Positions 23,909 through 37,171 of a stretch of DNA of 64,000 nucleotides are shown here, piece by piece. How positions within the stretch are numbered: the first letter of the stretch is position 1; the number at the start of each line of letters is the position of its first letter. Origin of the DNA: Solea solea (taxonomy: Eukaryota > Chordata > Actinopteri > Pleuronectiformes > Soleidae). Under the pieces are notes generated by a model. That model had not been told where the DNA came from and ran no database searches. It saw only the letters and a list, made by a program, of their open reading frames with translations. The stretch spans positions 23,045,833-23,109,832 of the forward strand of contig NC_081153.1 of the NCBI RefSeq assembly GCF_958295425.1, given 5' to 3'. The position numbers were made by a program, and so were the translations under genes.

Positions 23909-25942
23909 ATATGTGGCCCTGCAGTTTGTCAGCAGGGCCACATTTTTTTCTGAAAGGTAAACAATATGTTGTTTGCCATGGTTCTATCTTAGCTTAGTTT
24001 ATCTTAGCCTATCCAAGCTAACCACTTGCAACAAGGCTAAGAGCGTCCAACTCTTATGAGTGAAAATGAAGAAATAATGTAGGCATCAAAGAATAAAACC
24101 AGCAGCATTGAGTGAAACAGTTTTAAGGGTGTAATAAACTACAGAATATAATCTGATTAGGGGTTTAAAAGCAAAGACGATGTGCCATTGGCTATTTAGA
24201 CCACTCTCGTGTCAACCAGCATGAGGCTTGTTGTCCCAGAATCCTCTGGGTGTTTGAGTGAACTGTCTTTCAACTGGAAGGGTGTGAGTTTGATTCCTGG
24301 GTCTGCTATTCTACATGATGATATCATTGGGAAAGACTAGAAAAGCCGTGGTTTGCATTTGGACCCAGTGTTTTATTGTTATCATCTTTGTAAAGCATTT
24401 GTAAACGGACAAAAATTAAAAAATTCCAGTTGAGCACCATCTCGAAGCTTTCGTCTATTGACTGATTTTTGTTACTACTGTCTCATTCTTCTGTGTACCA
24501 GCTTTTTTTCATTATTTATCAGTATGAGCTGAGGGTAGGAATTGTGGTACACGTGCAGAGCGCGCAGACCAGCTTGAGCCGACTCTGGTCTGACCGAAGG
24601 TAAACGTATAGTAGTAATTCCCCAAAACTCCAAGTTTCATTATCTGGATGTGTTATTCCCACTTTGTGAAATGTGATTAGTACAATTTCTGACACAAACT
24701 AACATGTTTACATGTATTTTAAAAGGACATTTTTCTTCTAATGTCATGTAAACATACTGTATGTTATGTGTTTGTCCCTTAACCATGTTTTTCTACAGAA
24801 CACAGGACAAGTTGACCTTCGGTCTGTAGTTTGCCTGAAGCCATTTGCTCATTTGAAAATAAACATGCTCTGGCCCATGAAACATCAGAGAATGGGAATC
24901 ATTTGCATATCAATGACACCCTTCGTTTGCAGTAAACTGCAGTAAACACTATAAAACAGCAAATCATTGAACATTCACCATGACATTCAGCACGGTAGCA
25001 AATACTGCCTCACTCTCTTTATTTTTTTATAACTTTTATAAGTTTTGTTATAATGTGACCAAGATTCTTTTTCTGGATTTCCCCTGTTTTGAACATGAAG
25101 AACATGTTGTTCTTCCAAAACCCTGGGAGGTAAATCCATGACAGTGTTCTTGTTCACAATGGAATGTGAATTCCAATGAGCAAATTCCATCTTCTCTCTC
25201 GACACTAACATGTCATCATTGTAGATGTGGAGGAAAGCTGAGCTCATGCTCATGTGTTGTCAGTGTTTATGCTCTCATAAACATTGCAGACACTAGCCCA
25301 CACCTCGACCTTATCAATGTACACCCTCACAAAACACACATAACTTTAGACACCTTTGTTTTATTTTCTAGCCTAAATATATATGACACTCTGCAGATCT
25401 GTGGCTAACTAATTATAGTCCCAGGACTCTGCCCTCAAAACAAAGACTCTTGCCTTGAACAATCTTTTTTTTTATCAAGTTTCCATGATGCTTCTATTCC
25501 ACCACACATGACCCCATCCTTAGCTTTATCAAGAAGGGACGCCCAGGCCCATGGCCTTTATTCATGTTGACAGGAAAGGCGGCAGCAGAAGAGAGGTGGA
25601 TCCAATTGTGGTTGATAGGTCATCTCACAGCAGAAAGTTTTACAGAGTAATGCACTATTGCAACTTTTGCAGTAGAACTAATTGGCAGGAGCAGCTGGTC
25701 AATAGAGGGCGCTAGGATGCCACCCCCATCAACAATGCAGTCAAAAAGGGCTACTTCTGTTCGGGCTGTAAATAATTCTCAATAATTATGAAATTTAAAT
25801 CAATCACTCACTTGTCGTTTTCTGTAATGTTGTTGTGTTTTCTGTATTGTTGTTGTTTTTGTCACTCCGGCAGTTTTCCCCGCCCCCTCCTCTGCCGGCC
25901 TGCCGGCCCTGATTACACACACCTACTGACAATTAACTGAAC

Positions 25943-26050
25943 TGTTGTTCTGAAACTTTAGGGTTTCATAAACGAGGTAATGACGCAGATACACACACAC
26001 ACACAAACGCAGCGTTAATTGGAGCTTCCGGTCTATGTGGCCTTTAAGAT
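25943..26050. repeat. Dispersed repeat with GAGGTAATGACGCAGATAC block, copy 2
   Basis: Second copy of the segment at 21060-21150, with a short (CA)n expansion after GCAGATA. Confidence 0.55.
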
Positions 26051-26099
26051 TTCACAGGACATACCAAGCCTGTGATTTCAATACAATGTACCAACCGGA

Positions 26100-26903
26100 T
26101 CATCTTCTGGTGGCTTCAGAAGTGTAAGTATGTTCCCAGACACTGCAAGGAAATCCAAAGTCAGACAGTATAATATATTTATTTGATTGTGTTCCATGTG
26201 CAGTAGTACTGCAATATGTACCTTGTATGAAGCGGACAGTTTCTGTGGCTGGGACAGAGTCTGTTACTGTCCCTCCCTGGATCCCCTCCATCACTGGCCT
26301 CCCTTTATTTAAATGGCGTGCCAGCTCCTCCTCTGGGGTCATATAACATGAGAAAAATAGATTAAATGACACACATTGTGGATAATTGTTTGCACTTAAT
26401 CATACTCTGCATTTCCTGAGTAACTTGAAAAGTAACTCCTTTAGTCCTTTAATTGTAGCCTAATTATGACAGTTCCAGTGGAGCACTGTTTATTAATTGG
26501 ACAGTTTTGGACTACTTACACATTAAGCCGGTCCGCTATTGTCTGCCAGGCTTTCTCACGTTCTTTGATTATGGCATTGGTATTGCCTTGTTTTCTTATG
26601 CGCTCTTTCACCTCTTCATAGAACTCCATCAGAAGCTGTTGTTCGGCGGCCGTAAAGCATGACGCGCGACTTTTGTCCATGTTCTCATCGGTGATTCTGT
26701 GAGCGATCACAAGGTCTATTTAAGTATGCCGTGAACACGCACTTATCCCAACCATCTTCACCTGGCTTAACATAGCCGCACTTTTTCATAATGGTTCGGC
26801 AAACGTGCAACCAATTAAGCCAGGATGCGCCGAGCAGACTAGTTCAAGCCGCGCTTGCTCAATTATCCTGGATTTCTTTATTCTAGTTTTGTGCAATACC
26901 CCC
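26100..26903 (-). mobile_element. PIF/Harbinger transposon remnant encoding a Myb/SANT-like protein
   Basis: Two coding pieces on the minus strand match the accessory Myb-like protein of fish Harbinger elements. The first is 26516-26710, with MDKSRASCFTAAEQQLLMEF, EEVKERIRKQGNT and KEREKAWQTIADRLNV ending at a splice-like site. The second is about 26225-26345, with TPEEELARHLNKGRPVMEGI. The expected middle exon (a GPKRTW-type motif) is absent, and no transposase nuclease is seen. A terminal sequence reading, on the minus strand, GGGGGTATTGCACAAAACTA lies at about 26884-26903; the opposite terminus was not found, so the element is truncated. Confidence 0.7.
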
Positions 26904-26904
26904 C

Positions 26905-27265
26905 AGCTCACCAGCCCCTCCTTCTCCTCACATGCCTGCCAGCCACTCCCTGCTCATTAGTCCAACTCTCCCCACCTGTTGCACACAGCTGCCTCTGATC
27001 TCCAATCAACCCAGTATATAAATTCACCTCTCAGTTCACTCAGTGCCAGATAGTTCTATGTCGCCAGTACTAGTCTCGCCTGTGTTTTTTGGACTGATTC
27101 CCCGACAATGGATTCTGCCCGCACCCTGCCCGCTTGTGAGCCGCAGTGAGCCGCAGTGAGCCCAGCTTCCCCTTGCAAGGTTTTCATTGAACTATCGCTG
27201 AACTTGGTGTTAAATAAAAGTCATTACCAACTGTCTGCCTGCCTCCATGTACTGCATTTGGGTCC
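26905..27265 (+). mobile_element. Possible solo-LTR-like repeat
   Basis: A C-rich leader is followed by AGTATATAAATTC (TATA-like, about 27012), then AATAAAAG at about 27214 and a CTGCCTGCCTGCC tract. This promoter plus poly(A) layout is typical of Ty3/gypsy LTRs, but I could not define termini. Confidence 0.3.
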
Positions 27266-28027
27266 TTCCCTGACTCATTGCAGTACTGTTGTTGTGTTTT
27301 CTGAATGTTGTGGTTTGACCTTCAGGGCCGCTGTAGTTATAGTGATCAGTTCAGAATTGCAAGAAGGTGTCATCAGATTTTCAGGAGTCCAACACTTTTA
27401 TAGACTGTTTTGACAAGGGATTCAAAATGGAATAGATCCCAGCATAAGGTAAGTCTGTTTCCCTGTCCAAAGGTTTTGTCCCTCAACTTAACTAAATAAT
27501 TTTCAATGTCAACATAGACATTTTAAACCAATTATATGACTGGATGCAGATATTTGAAGTTTCATTATCAGTGAGGTGATAAATCCTGGTATAAGGAAGT
27601 AACATGATTGTAGCAACATCCCTGCTATTGGGGGGGGGGGTTCCCTGCAGATAACACATCAGGCACGTGTAGTTAATTATTATAAACTCAAATGTTCAGC
27701 TCTTTCAAGCTGCATTTCCTGTGCGCAGCTCTCCTGCAGCTCCTGTCACACCCCTGAGAAAAATGGTGTTAAAAAGATTTGTTCACAGAAACGTTCAGTA
27801 CTTCCTGCACAACCGGAGCACAGACGCCGACTGACTCCGTCACTGAGCTGAAGTATGGGGAAGGGGTTGTGATGAAGCTGGTGTTTTTATTTCTGCTTGT
27901 GTTTTGGGGTTTTTCCACTTCTGCAGTGCAGCCAATAAATACACCAGAGTATAAGACAAGTATAAATGCAAAGAGATAGAATTAAATACCCCCACTTGAA
28001 TGTCTAGCCCTGAACGTGACTCTCTCA

Positions 28028-28505
28028 GAATAGAATAGCCTTTTATTTGTAATTATGCAGGTAAAAACACAACAAAATTGGGGAGGCTTCTCCGCAGGTG
28101 TAAAAAACCCAGAAACATGAATATGACATAAATATGTTTGCCTGGCAAACAATCCTAAATAACAACAGCAACAAGCAATCAGACAATGCCATGCAGGATT
28201 GTAGGTAACAATTCACAGAATTAATGATATTGGGTTGAGTTCAATCGGGTGATGGCTTGGGGAAAGAAGCTGTCTCTCAGTCTGTTGATCCGGGTTCTAC
28301 TGGACCTGTAGCACCTGCCTGAGGTTCAAAGAGGTAGTGGACGGGGTTGGATCTGTCCAGAGTGATGCGCTCAGACCTGCTGAAGCATCGGGAAGAGTAG
28401 ATATCCTTCAGGTGGAGGGGGCAGCCGATAATCCTCTGGGCCGTCTTCACCACCCCCTGGAGCCTCCTCTGCTCTGCCTCAGTGTAGTGAGAGAACCACA
28501 CCTCA
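28028..28505 (-). mobile_element. LINE ORF2 C-terminus, 5'-truncated
   Basis: Minus-strand translation at 28277-28501 gives EAEQRRLQGVVKTAQRIIG, CPLHLKDIYSSRCFSRSERI and NPVHYLF, a recognisable conserved C-terminal region of fish LINE ORF2. It continues toward an AGAATAGAATAG tail at about 28028-28040. The frame is disrupted before the normal end. Confidence 0.7.
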
Positions 28506-28540
28506 ATAACCTCAGAATTATTGCTTATTAGTAGAAATTA

Positions 28541-28703
28541 GGAGGGGTGGAGTGGCTCAGTGGTTAAGACCGGTACCCTGTATGCGAAAGACATCATGGT
28601 CGCAAGTTTGATCCCACCCCTGCCTGATTGTACTCAATTCCATTGTAAGTCGCTTTGGATTAAAGCGTCTGCTAAATGACATGTAATGTAATGTAATGTA
28701 AAG
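28541..28703 (+). mobile_element. tRNA-derived SINE with L2-type 3' tail
   Basis: The head GGAGTGGCTCAGTGGTTAAG (A box) and CGCAAGTTTGATCCC (B box) are tRNA-like. The tail, GTAAGTCGCTTTGGATTAAA then CGTCTGCTAAATGACATG and (TGTAA)n, is the complement of the LINE 3' end at 15637-15700. A SINE borrowing its partner LINE's tail is the expected arrangement for stringent 3'-end recognition. Confidence 0.85.
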
Positions 28704-28904
28704 TAAGGAAGTTGATGTATATGACGATCTGAATATGCTTTGCTTAGTATGATCTTTATAAGGTGGTATAAAGTTGACCTCAAGAATTCCGAGTTCTGAA
28801 TACAAGTGGAATGCACAATGATTCCTGGCTCTGCTAGGCTTCATGCCGATGTGTCCCTTATTGAACTTGACCCCTAATTGCTCTTGACTGTTGTTGTGAA
28901 CTGG

Positions 28905-29066
28905 TATGATCAATTTTTAAATTCTGCTCCTCACCTTCAAGGCTACCCATAACCTCGCTCCCTGTATCTGTCCGAGCTCTTAAGGATTTCATGTAAGGTG
29001 ACCTTGAGTGCTTTGAAAGGCACCTAAAAATGTATTATTATTATTATAATAATAATAGAGATTGTT
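28905..29066 (+). mobile_element. LINE 3' end remnant
   Basis: The plus-strand reading ILLLTFKATHNLAP at about 28918-28962 matches the conserved LINE C-terminal block. It is followed by CTTTGAAAGGCACCTAAAAA and an ATTATT tail at 29034-29060. Confidence 0.6.
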
Positions 29067-30728
29067 ATTATTATAATATAGATTTGTTGTAATGTGTGAG
29101 TGACAAAACTGTAGTATAAAGCAGCTTTGAGTAGAAAAGCACTACATAAACACAGACCCTTTACAGTTCTTACATCAGTCAAAGTCTGATCATAGAAATG
29201 CTGATTTATTTTGAATGGAGTGCAGTGTGAAACCCCTGAGAGCCATCTTGGAACTAGATGTAATGTCCTGAAATCTGACAGACAGATTAATGGAGCTGAC
29301 CAGATTTGAATCATCTCCTTCCCCCTGTCATTCATCTACATAATTTCAGATCATCCAAATTTGTCACAGGAAATGAACGTCTAAGAAAGAGATGCAATTC
29401 AATCCTACAGTTTAATTATAGTTTGGAAGACGTGGGTGTATCGCTGCTAATCAAACAGCACATGTATTGTGTCGATTCTATTCAACCTGAAATGGTCAGA
29501 CTATTCAGCATATTTATAGTTGGCCTTTTCAGGGTTTCACAGACGTGGGTTTCCTCTGTTTGTTCACTGTTTCTAAGTTTAATATCAATAAAAGGGAGGA
29601 AGTATTTGTAAGATCACAGTGGTAATTGGCACATTATTCTTTAGAGAGGAAATAAATCAATGGGGTGATGTTACATAGCAGGAAAATCACAAGAAAAGAG
29701 AGTAGAATGTGCAGATTATGTTCGGGAACGACAGTTTTCTATGACTGTAAAGGGAATTTGGTAAGAGCTGTGAGGTTGTAGTAAAGTAGGAAGTATTGGG
29801 CTATCAATATTTGAAATGAAGCTGTGTTTTCAAATCCTAGTTTCACTACTACTGAGGGTAACTATGACCTGGATGCATCTTTACAGACATATAACACAAA
29901 TCATTTTAGGGACTCAAATGAAAGGTGAAAATGAATTACTCTAAATCAAATTCATCTTTTTTGATTTTTGTTTCCTAAAACTCGTAACTCCTGTTATGTC
30001 TACATTTCTCTGCAGAACACACCATGTGAAGTTACTCTTCTCTGAATATCAGTCTCATCTCTGCCTGGAGTCTACTGTCTCGCTTAGCTGCTGCTGCTGT
30101 GTTTTACTCACAGTTTGTCTTTGCTAATGCAATCATTTTAAGTTTAAACAACTGCTCTGAAGCTGCACATCTGTCAGCAGTGCAAATATTCACAATAAAA
30201 GCCTTGTAAAAAAAGTGAATGGATTCAGGGCCCTGAAATTAATGCTTTTACTTTGAAACAAAAACAGGAAGTGATGGATTTGTGGCCAATGCATCAAAAC
30301 ATAACCGTTATCAATGACTTAATGAAAAACTAGGTTCGCTTCCAGATCCGGATTGAGGTCGGCCATTTAGTGAATCCCTAATGTACTATTGTGAAAACAC
30401 ATTGTCTGTGTGTCTGTAAAGTCATTTTACAGTTTTCACAAGTTTTGTTATATTAGTCAGAAAAAACCCAAAACAAGTGCAGACTGGGAATGACTGCGTC
30501 TGCTATTGTCACAGTAGGCTGCACTGTGTGCTGTGTTTACTTCCTAATACCAGGCAAACAAAGGGCACATACATTTTATCAGGGCAACAAGAAAATGAAT
30601 CGCATTACTATCAGCTCTGACATTGATCTGGGATTACTACAAACATGAACTGGAGGAAGAAAAAAAAAACTCTGTGTTTGTCTGTCTACCTTTCCTGTTT
30701 GTTGAAATTAGGTTATGCATGTTTATCT

Positions 30729-30970
30729 AAAGGTCCAGTCCAGTGTGAAGGATTTACTGGCATCTAGTGGTGAATCAAAACATGACACGTCCTCTCAAGA
30801 GCCAGTGTTTGCACATGTAGAAACATGGTGGTAAAAATGATGTAGAAAACCCACTCCTATTTAATTTAAAAAATATTAGTAGTGTGAATCACACTAATAG
30901 TGTTTTCCTATTCATCATATTGATTTTATTTCATTTCTGTAAATAAATACCCAAATCATACACACTTGAC
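30729..30970. mobile_element. MITE, AAAGGTCCAGTGTG family, diverged
   Basis: Starts AAAGGTCCAGTCCAGTGTG and continues AAGGATTTACTGGCATCTAG, the known style of a common teleost MITE. The other end (ATCATACACACTTGAC) is a degraded inverted copy. Related to 61851-62188. Confidence 0.5.
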
Positions 30971-30972
30971 TG

Positions 30973-31645
30973 GGGCTGGGCAATATAAAAATCTATTCAA
31001 GATATACAGTATCAGTCAATATCAGTATATATATCACAGTACAAATCAAATCAATATTTCTGTCAGGCTTGGTGATATGGCTTATATATAACATCTGGAG
31101 ATTTTAGGCTGTATCCCTAATAAACCCAGTGTTTAAAATGGTTAATAATCATGTTATACAGTTCATACTTTTACTGTTCCTACAGCAACCTTGGGTTTCG
31201 TGATAGGCGCTTTAGAAATCAAAGTTATTATTATAATATATTAAAAAGTTGTTTTTCATTGCAGATAATCGCTGGTTTATTTCTTTGGCTTTTTAATGTT
31301 CAATGAAGAATATTTCCATGTATAATAAACAATGAAATTAACTACAGTAAAATTCTGCTGTAACAACATTAACATTACAATAAAAACAAATTATACAAAA
31401 ACAATTAAAACATAATTTTGTTGACTCCAAATATTTTTTGAATTTGTACATATATATAATTTAATTTTTAATACATAGTGTAATGTAATTCAGAAACACA
31501 TTCAATGTAATAAATATGATTATTATCAAAGCAACAGTGTTTCAAAGCAAAAAGTCATCACAGAAACCTTATCATGATATATTATATGATGATAGCCAAA
31601 ATCTAAGACTATATCATGTCTCATATCACGGCATAGATATGACAG
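30973..31645 (+). mobile_element. Internally deleted copy of the GGGCTGGGCAATAT family
   Basis: The left end GGGGCTGGGCAATATAAAAA and later block CAATATTTCTGTCAGGCTTG match 48641-48760. The right part (31500-31640, AATCTAAGACTATATCATG) matches the right end of the 48641-50788 element (50630-50750). The final terminus is replaced by an AAT microsatellite. Confidence 0.55.
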
Positions 31646-31654
31646 ATGATGTAA

Positions 31655-31747
31655 ATAACAATGATAATAATAATAATAACAATAATAATAATAATAATAA
31701 TAATAACAATAATAATAAAAACAACAACAATAATAATAGTAATAATT
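31655..31747. repeat. (AAT/AAC)n microsatellite
   Basis: Triplet run abutting the truncated repeat to its left. Confidence 0.9.
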
Positions 31748-32166
31748 TGGTATTACTCAGGGGTTATATGAGCAGCATCTCCATCATAATTTTACTCATC
31801 GCCGCTTCTAATGTGCTTATAGTGACATTGTCATTAACAGTCCAGTAGATGGCAGACAAATCAGTGCATACAGTTATGCTGAACTGTCTACATGCACATA
31901 TGACAACATTACTACACTCAAGACATGTAGTTCAACACATGACCAGAGGGGTATTCCAGAAAGCGGGTTATGTGAGAACTCTGAGTTTGTTAACCCTGAG
32001 ATGAGGGAAACTCTGAGTTATCCGTTCCAGAAAGAGAGGTAACTTAAACTCTGGGTCTGTTACTGCGGTAACTTACTCTGTGAACATAACCTGCTCGCTG
32101 GCAGGTTTACTATAAGAAACCCAGAGTTTCTACCTGTCTTCTCCCACACGAAGAAAGCAGTTAGAC

Positions 32167-32250
32167 ATGGATTGCCCATTCATTAGAAATCCAATCGACA
32201 TCGAAGCCGTATTGATCAGAAATGCATTACGTCGTGAGAGAATCTTCTGA
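32167..32250 (+). pseudogene. N-terminal stub of a HARBI1-like Harbinger transposase
   Basis: The 27 codons ending in TGA include MDCPFIRNPIDIEA and RNALRRERIF, the typical start of fish Harbinger transposases. The reading frame then stops and the DDE nuclease region is missing; downstream DNA passes directly into the Myb-like gene in the opposite direction. The two-gene divergent or convergent layout is normal for this superfamily, so I infer an internal deletion removed the catalytic part. The copy cannot mobilise itself. Confidence 0.7.
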
Positions 32251-32379
32251 CCCAGATTAGACGTTTTGATTAAAAATAAAAGACAAATTCACATGTGATT
32301 TGGTTCTTCTTTATTCATTAAAAGTACAAAAGCAACAGTCAGGATTTGTAATATAGTTCCAACTATTAACATATTTCAC

Positions 32380-33731
<1,352 letters not shown>

Positions 33732-33911
33732 GGTGACTCGTGGTATCGGGGCTCCATTGATGATGGCTTTTTATAGTGGTTGTGCACGCGCGTACCTCGA
33801 GGTTAACATACTCAGAGTTGATTGAACTAACTCTGATCAGCTGTTCTGGAACCGGATACTCAGAGTTTCCCGACTCAGAGTAAGTCAACTCAGAGTTCAG
33901 GGATAGACTCA

Positions 33912-35065
33912 GGCCGTTTCTCAATATCCATACTTGTGCGTACTTGAGTGTACTTGCGTACTCCCGTACTTGTGAAAACGTCATCAGCCTCAGTCCAAGT
34001 GCTGTTCCAATTCTCAAGTAAGCGAACAGCGAGGACGGTTCTCAAACCCGGAAATGTTCTCGCTCCGCCCATTTTTACCAAGTATGCATCGGAGGTGACT
34101 TAAGCGTACTTGCGATGGCCATGTATCCCAGAATACATTTCGGCGGAGCATAGCAGCAGATAATAGAAATATAAATCTGAAATAAATATTTTTCTGTGTC
34201 CCGGAACAAAGTTTTAACATCATTTGAGGCGAGAAATTAGTCATATAGAATTCAAACATGTGGTTTGTGTATGAAGATATGACGTATTTATAGTTTGGCA
34301 GCGACGTTTGTCGGAGGTGATCAGCTCCGCCTCTGCGGGCGCTCGGCGCTCACTGTGCCCGGCACAGAGCAGCGTTACCTCGGCCTGTCCTGATGAAATG
34401 ATCCGCTGGCTCAGCCGTCGCTGTCATTAGATGCTCGGTGTGATCCATATATTTGTTGTTGACGTGTTATTTTGTTTTTAATGGAAACGTTTTGACCTGA
34501 CAGTTTGAAGGTTTGTATATTGTTAATGTTTTATTTATTTTAACTTTGAATTTTAGATTTATATTAAAGTCGAGATTTATATTTAAATATAATATGTAAA
34601 TATTAGATATGTATAGTATAGTATGTAGAGTAGTATATATTTGTACACGTACATATATGTCATACATACATATATACATATATACTACTCTACAATGCTG
34701 TCATATATCTATTTTCCACATTGTATTATTTGTATTGTATATTTTAATAGAAATACATTAATAAATGAAGTTAAATATTTGAAATGTACAAATAATAACA
34801 ACATATATATGCATTTATTAAAAGTATTTCATATGTTCATTTATCAACACTGTAGGTGGCGGTAATGAGGCTGCAGCACTAGGCGCCAGCCACCATTCAA
34901 ACAGCAGAACAATACATACATACTTGCATACTTGAGTATTGAGAAACAACCACATACTTGTGTACTCCCGTACTTGGCAAGTATATACTCCCAGCGTACT
35001 TCTCAAGTATATACTTCCCAAGTACGCAAGTACATACTTGCTTACTTGAGTATTGAGAAACGGCC
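33912..35065. mobile_element. Nested 1.15-kb non-autonomous DNA transposon
   Basis: Ends are exact inverted repeats GGCCGTTTCTCAATA (left, with one difference after position 14) and the complement of ATTGAGAAACGGCC (right), flanked by TCA at 33909-33911 and 35066-35068. Subterminal repeats of the unit GTACTTG occur many times inside both ends (33930-33970, 34940-35045). No transposase reading frame is seen; the middle is AT-rich. Removing it restores the right arm of the host Harbinger element, so the order of insertion is clear. Confidence 0.8.
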
Positions 35066-35261
35066 TCAGAGTGTGTTGAACCTGCTTTCTGGAATACCCC
35101 TCAGAAGAGTCCACAGTCCCCAAACTTTTTAACTATGACATTCACATTATATAACATATTTATATCAGATTTTATGAACAAATGGATTTTGTTTATTTTG
35201 AATGTACACATGTACCTGCAGACAAGAAACAAGTAAGTAAATGAAGGTAATAAATAACAAC

Positions 35262-35284
35262 AACAATAATAATAATAATAATAA
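35262..35284. repeat. (AAT)n microsatellite
   Basis: Short AAT run. Confidence 0.8.
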
Positions 35285-35363
35285 ATTAATATTTATAATA
35301 ACAATATCAAAAACACTTTAGTTATTTAACATACATACATTGGACCTATACAGTATATATCTT

Positions 35364-35383
35364 TTATTATTATTATTATTATT

Positions 35384-35424
<41 letters not shown>
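35364..35424. repeat. (TTA)n-(AAT)n self-complementary microsatellite
   Basis: About 8 TTA units switch directly into about 12 AAT units, so the two halves can pair into a long hairpin. It lies about 0.3 kb upstream of the phactr4 promoter motifs. Confidence 0.9.
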
Positions 35425-35426
<2 letters not shown>

Positions 35427-35685
35427 TATAGTGAAGGCTAACACAGCAAAAATAAATAATATATAAATGAAAAAGGAAAAGAGAGGTTAACTTTTTTAAG
35501 GTTCGTATGCAAATTTGCCGTACAAAATCAATATTTCAACAATAAAATCAACATCATGTTTCTCATTATAAAAGTCCATGATGACATTTTTATATGCAAT
35601 TGTTTTAACATTTACCCTAAATTTACATCATAAGTAGTTTCCCCAATTCCCTTTTTTATTTGACTTTTTTTTACAGTGGCGAGTC

Positions 35686-35724
35686 GGTGACGTTTCAGCC
35701 AGGAAGTGCGCATGCGCATGCGCC
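35686..35724 (+). promoter_or_regulatory. phactr4 upstream promoter motifs (CRE-like, ETS-like, tandem NRF1)
   Basis: TGACGT at 35688-35693, AGGAAGT at 35701-35707 and overlapping NRF1 palindromes TGCGCATGCGCATGCGCC at 35707-35724. This combination without a TATA box is typical of broadly expressed vertebrate promoters and lies just upstream of the noncoding first exon. Confidence 0.55.
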
Positions 35725-35789
35725 ACAGCAATAATCTTCCCACCGAGTTTAAGCGTGCTGCACATTTTGACTGTAAAATGTAAAGAAAC

Positions 35790-36059
35790 AAGTTTCTCGT
35801 ACAATATTTAACTTGTCTCTGAGGATTAGGTTAAAGATTCAGGCGACGTCTGTGCGTTTTGTTTTTGTTTGCCGCTTCAGAAACTAACTTTTATGACTTT
35901 ATTAGAGTCAAAAGGTAGTCGGTGAAGCTAGTTCCGCCTTGCTGTGATGGACAGCAGCGACAAGTGTCAAAAGTAAGCAGGGGTCAACGAGATACAGGGA
36001 AAACACGGCACCTGTCTGTCGGATACTCTTCCATACGACTTGAGCGGTCACTTGAAAAG
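35790..36059 (+). other. phactr4: Probable noncoding first exon of phactr4
   Basis: The sequence between the promoter motifs and a strong donor AAAAG|GTAAGC at 36059/36060 has a higher GC content than its surroundings and no long reading frame. A short upstream frame (ATG at 35947, stop at 35974-35976, nine codons) would lie in the 5'UTR. The start coordinate is approximate. Splicing to the ATG exon at 48500 is inferred from the matching acceptor there. Confidence 0.5.
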
Positions 36060-37171
36060 GTAAGCATCTTCCCTTAACCGTCTCACACATGTCTTTTGGA
36101 GGGGGATCACAATTGTAGGCTAAGGGACGTGAGCTAACAAAGCTAATGCTACAGTACAGGGACAGTAGCCACCTGTTGCTGACTGCACTTCGGCTAACAG
36201 CAGACACGGATTATCGTCATGCCTGCACGGTTTGCGGTGTGTGTGTGTCTATCCTTAGTTCACAACACTACGGTGTGGTCGGTGGAGTTACAAATGGGTT
36301 AAAGCACAGGGAAACCGCGTGAAATACGGTATTCAGACTTCGTCACAACTCCTTTACTGTTGAGCTCAGTTACTAGCTGGCTCTACCTGTCTGTTTTTTT
36401 TCCTTTTTTTACTTAAGTCACTGTTGGTAGAATTGGGACGATACCGAATTACTAAAAAGCATTTTACTGCTGTTTTGGCAATATCTTCTTTCTTAGGACT
36501 CTTTACATTTAAGACAATGTTAAAATGTGCGGGTGGTTTTCAAGGGACCATAACATAAAGCAACTTCCTTCTGAAGCATTCCAATGCATTCCATTCTCAG
36601 GCCCGTCTGCTTGTTCCAACAAGCAGCCACATACGCCCCATAGGGACAACGCAGCCTGATAAAGGGATTGCAGCTTATTGTATTTGATCTAGATAGGCAC
36701 CATTGCAGTCGTGTCTTTCATGTTATTTTGCCTGGTATAGAGAGAGTGGATGTAGGCCGTTGCATCTATCAAGGATTACACCTCCCTCATCAAGCTAAAC
36801 AGATGCAGATACACGTAATCTCAGTCTGAATATATTAAGGTGGGTGGTAATGTGCATTGGCTTTAACAGATTGGAAGTGTGCAAAAAAAGTACCATCAGC
36901 TTTTGCCTGTAGTCTCTGATTCAGTCTGGCTAATGGAGGTGTCAAAAAAGACAGTTCTTGCCCTCAGATATTATTAATATATTAAAACTTCCATTAGTTT
37001 TGATTGGCAGAGGCCATTTCATATGAAAGAAGAAAACACAGGCTTCAGATGATTTTAATTGACCCAAGATACTTTTTTAGGTTATACGCAGGACACATGC
37101 AAGTTCAACTTAAAAAATGTAAAAACATTTTCTTGGATGTGTGTGTTTACAGTGCCTTTTTCCAAATATAA

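Noticed and set aside
26516..26710. 64-codon Myb/SANT-like frame as a host transcription factor
   Set aside because: Adjacent Harbinger terminus and missing exon indicate a transposon remnant, although domestication cannot be formally excluded.
31516..31848. 110-codon frame with a long asparagine run
   Set aside because: Microsatellite inserted in a transposon remnant; no coding features.
35947..35976. Nine-codon frame with ATG in the phactr4 first exon as a coding start
   Set aside because: It stops before the donor and cannot join the downstream frame; at most it is an upstream ORF.
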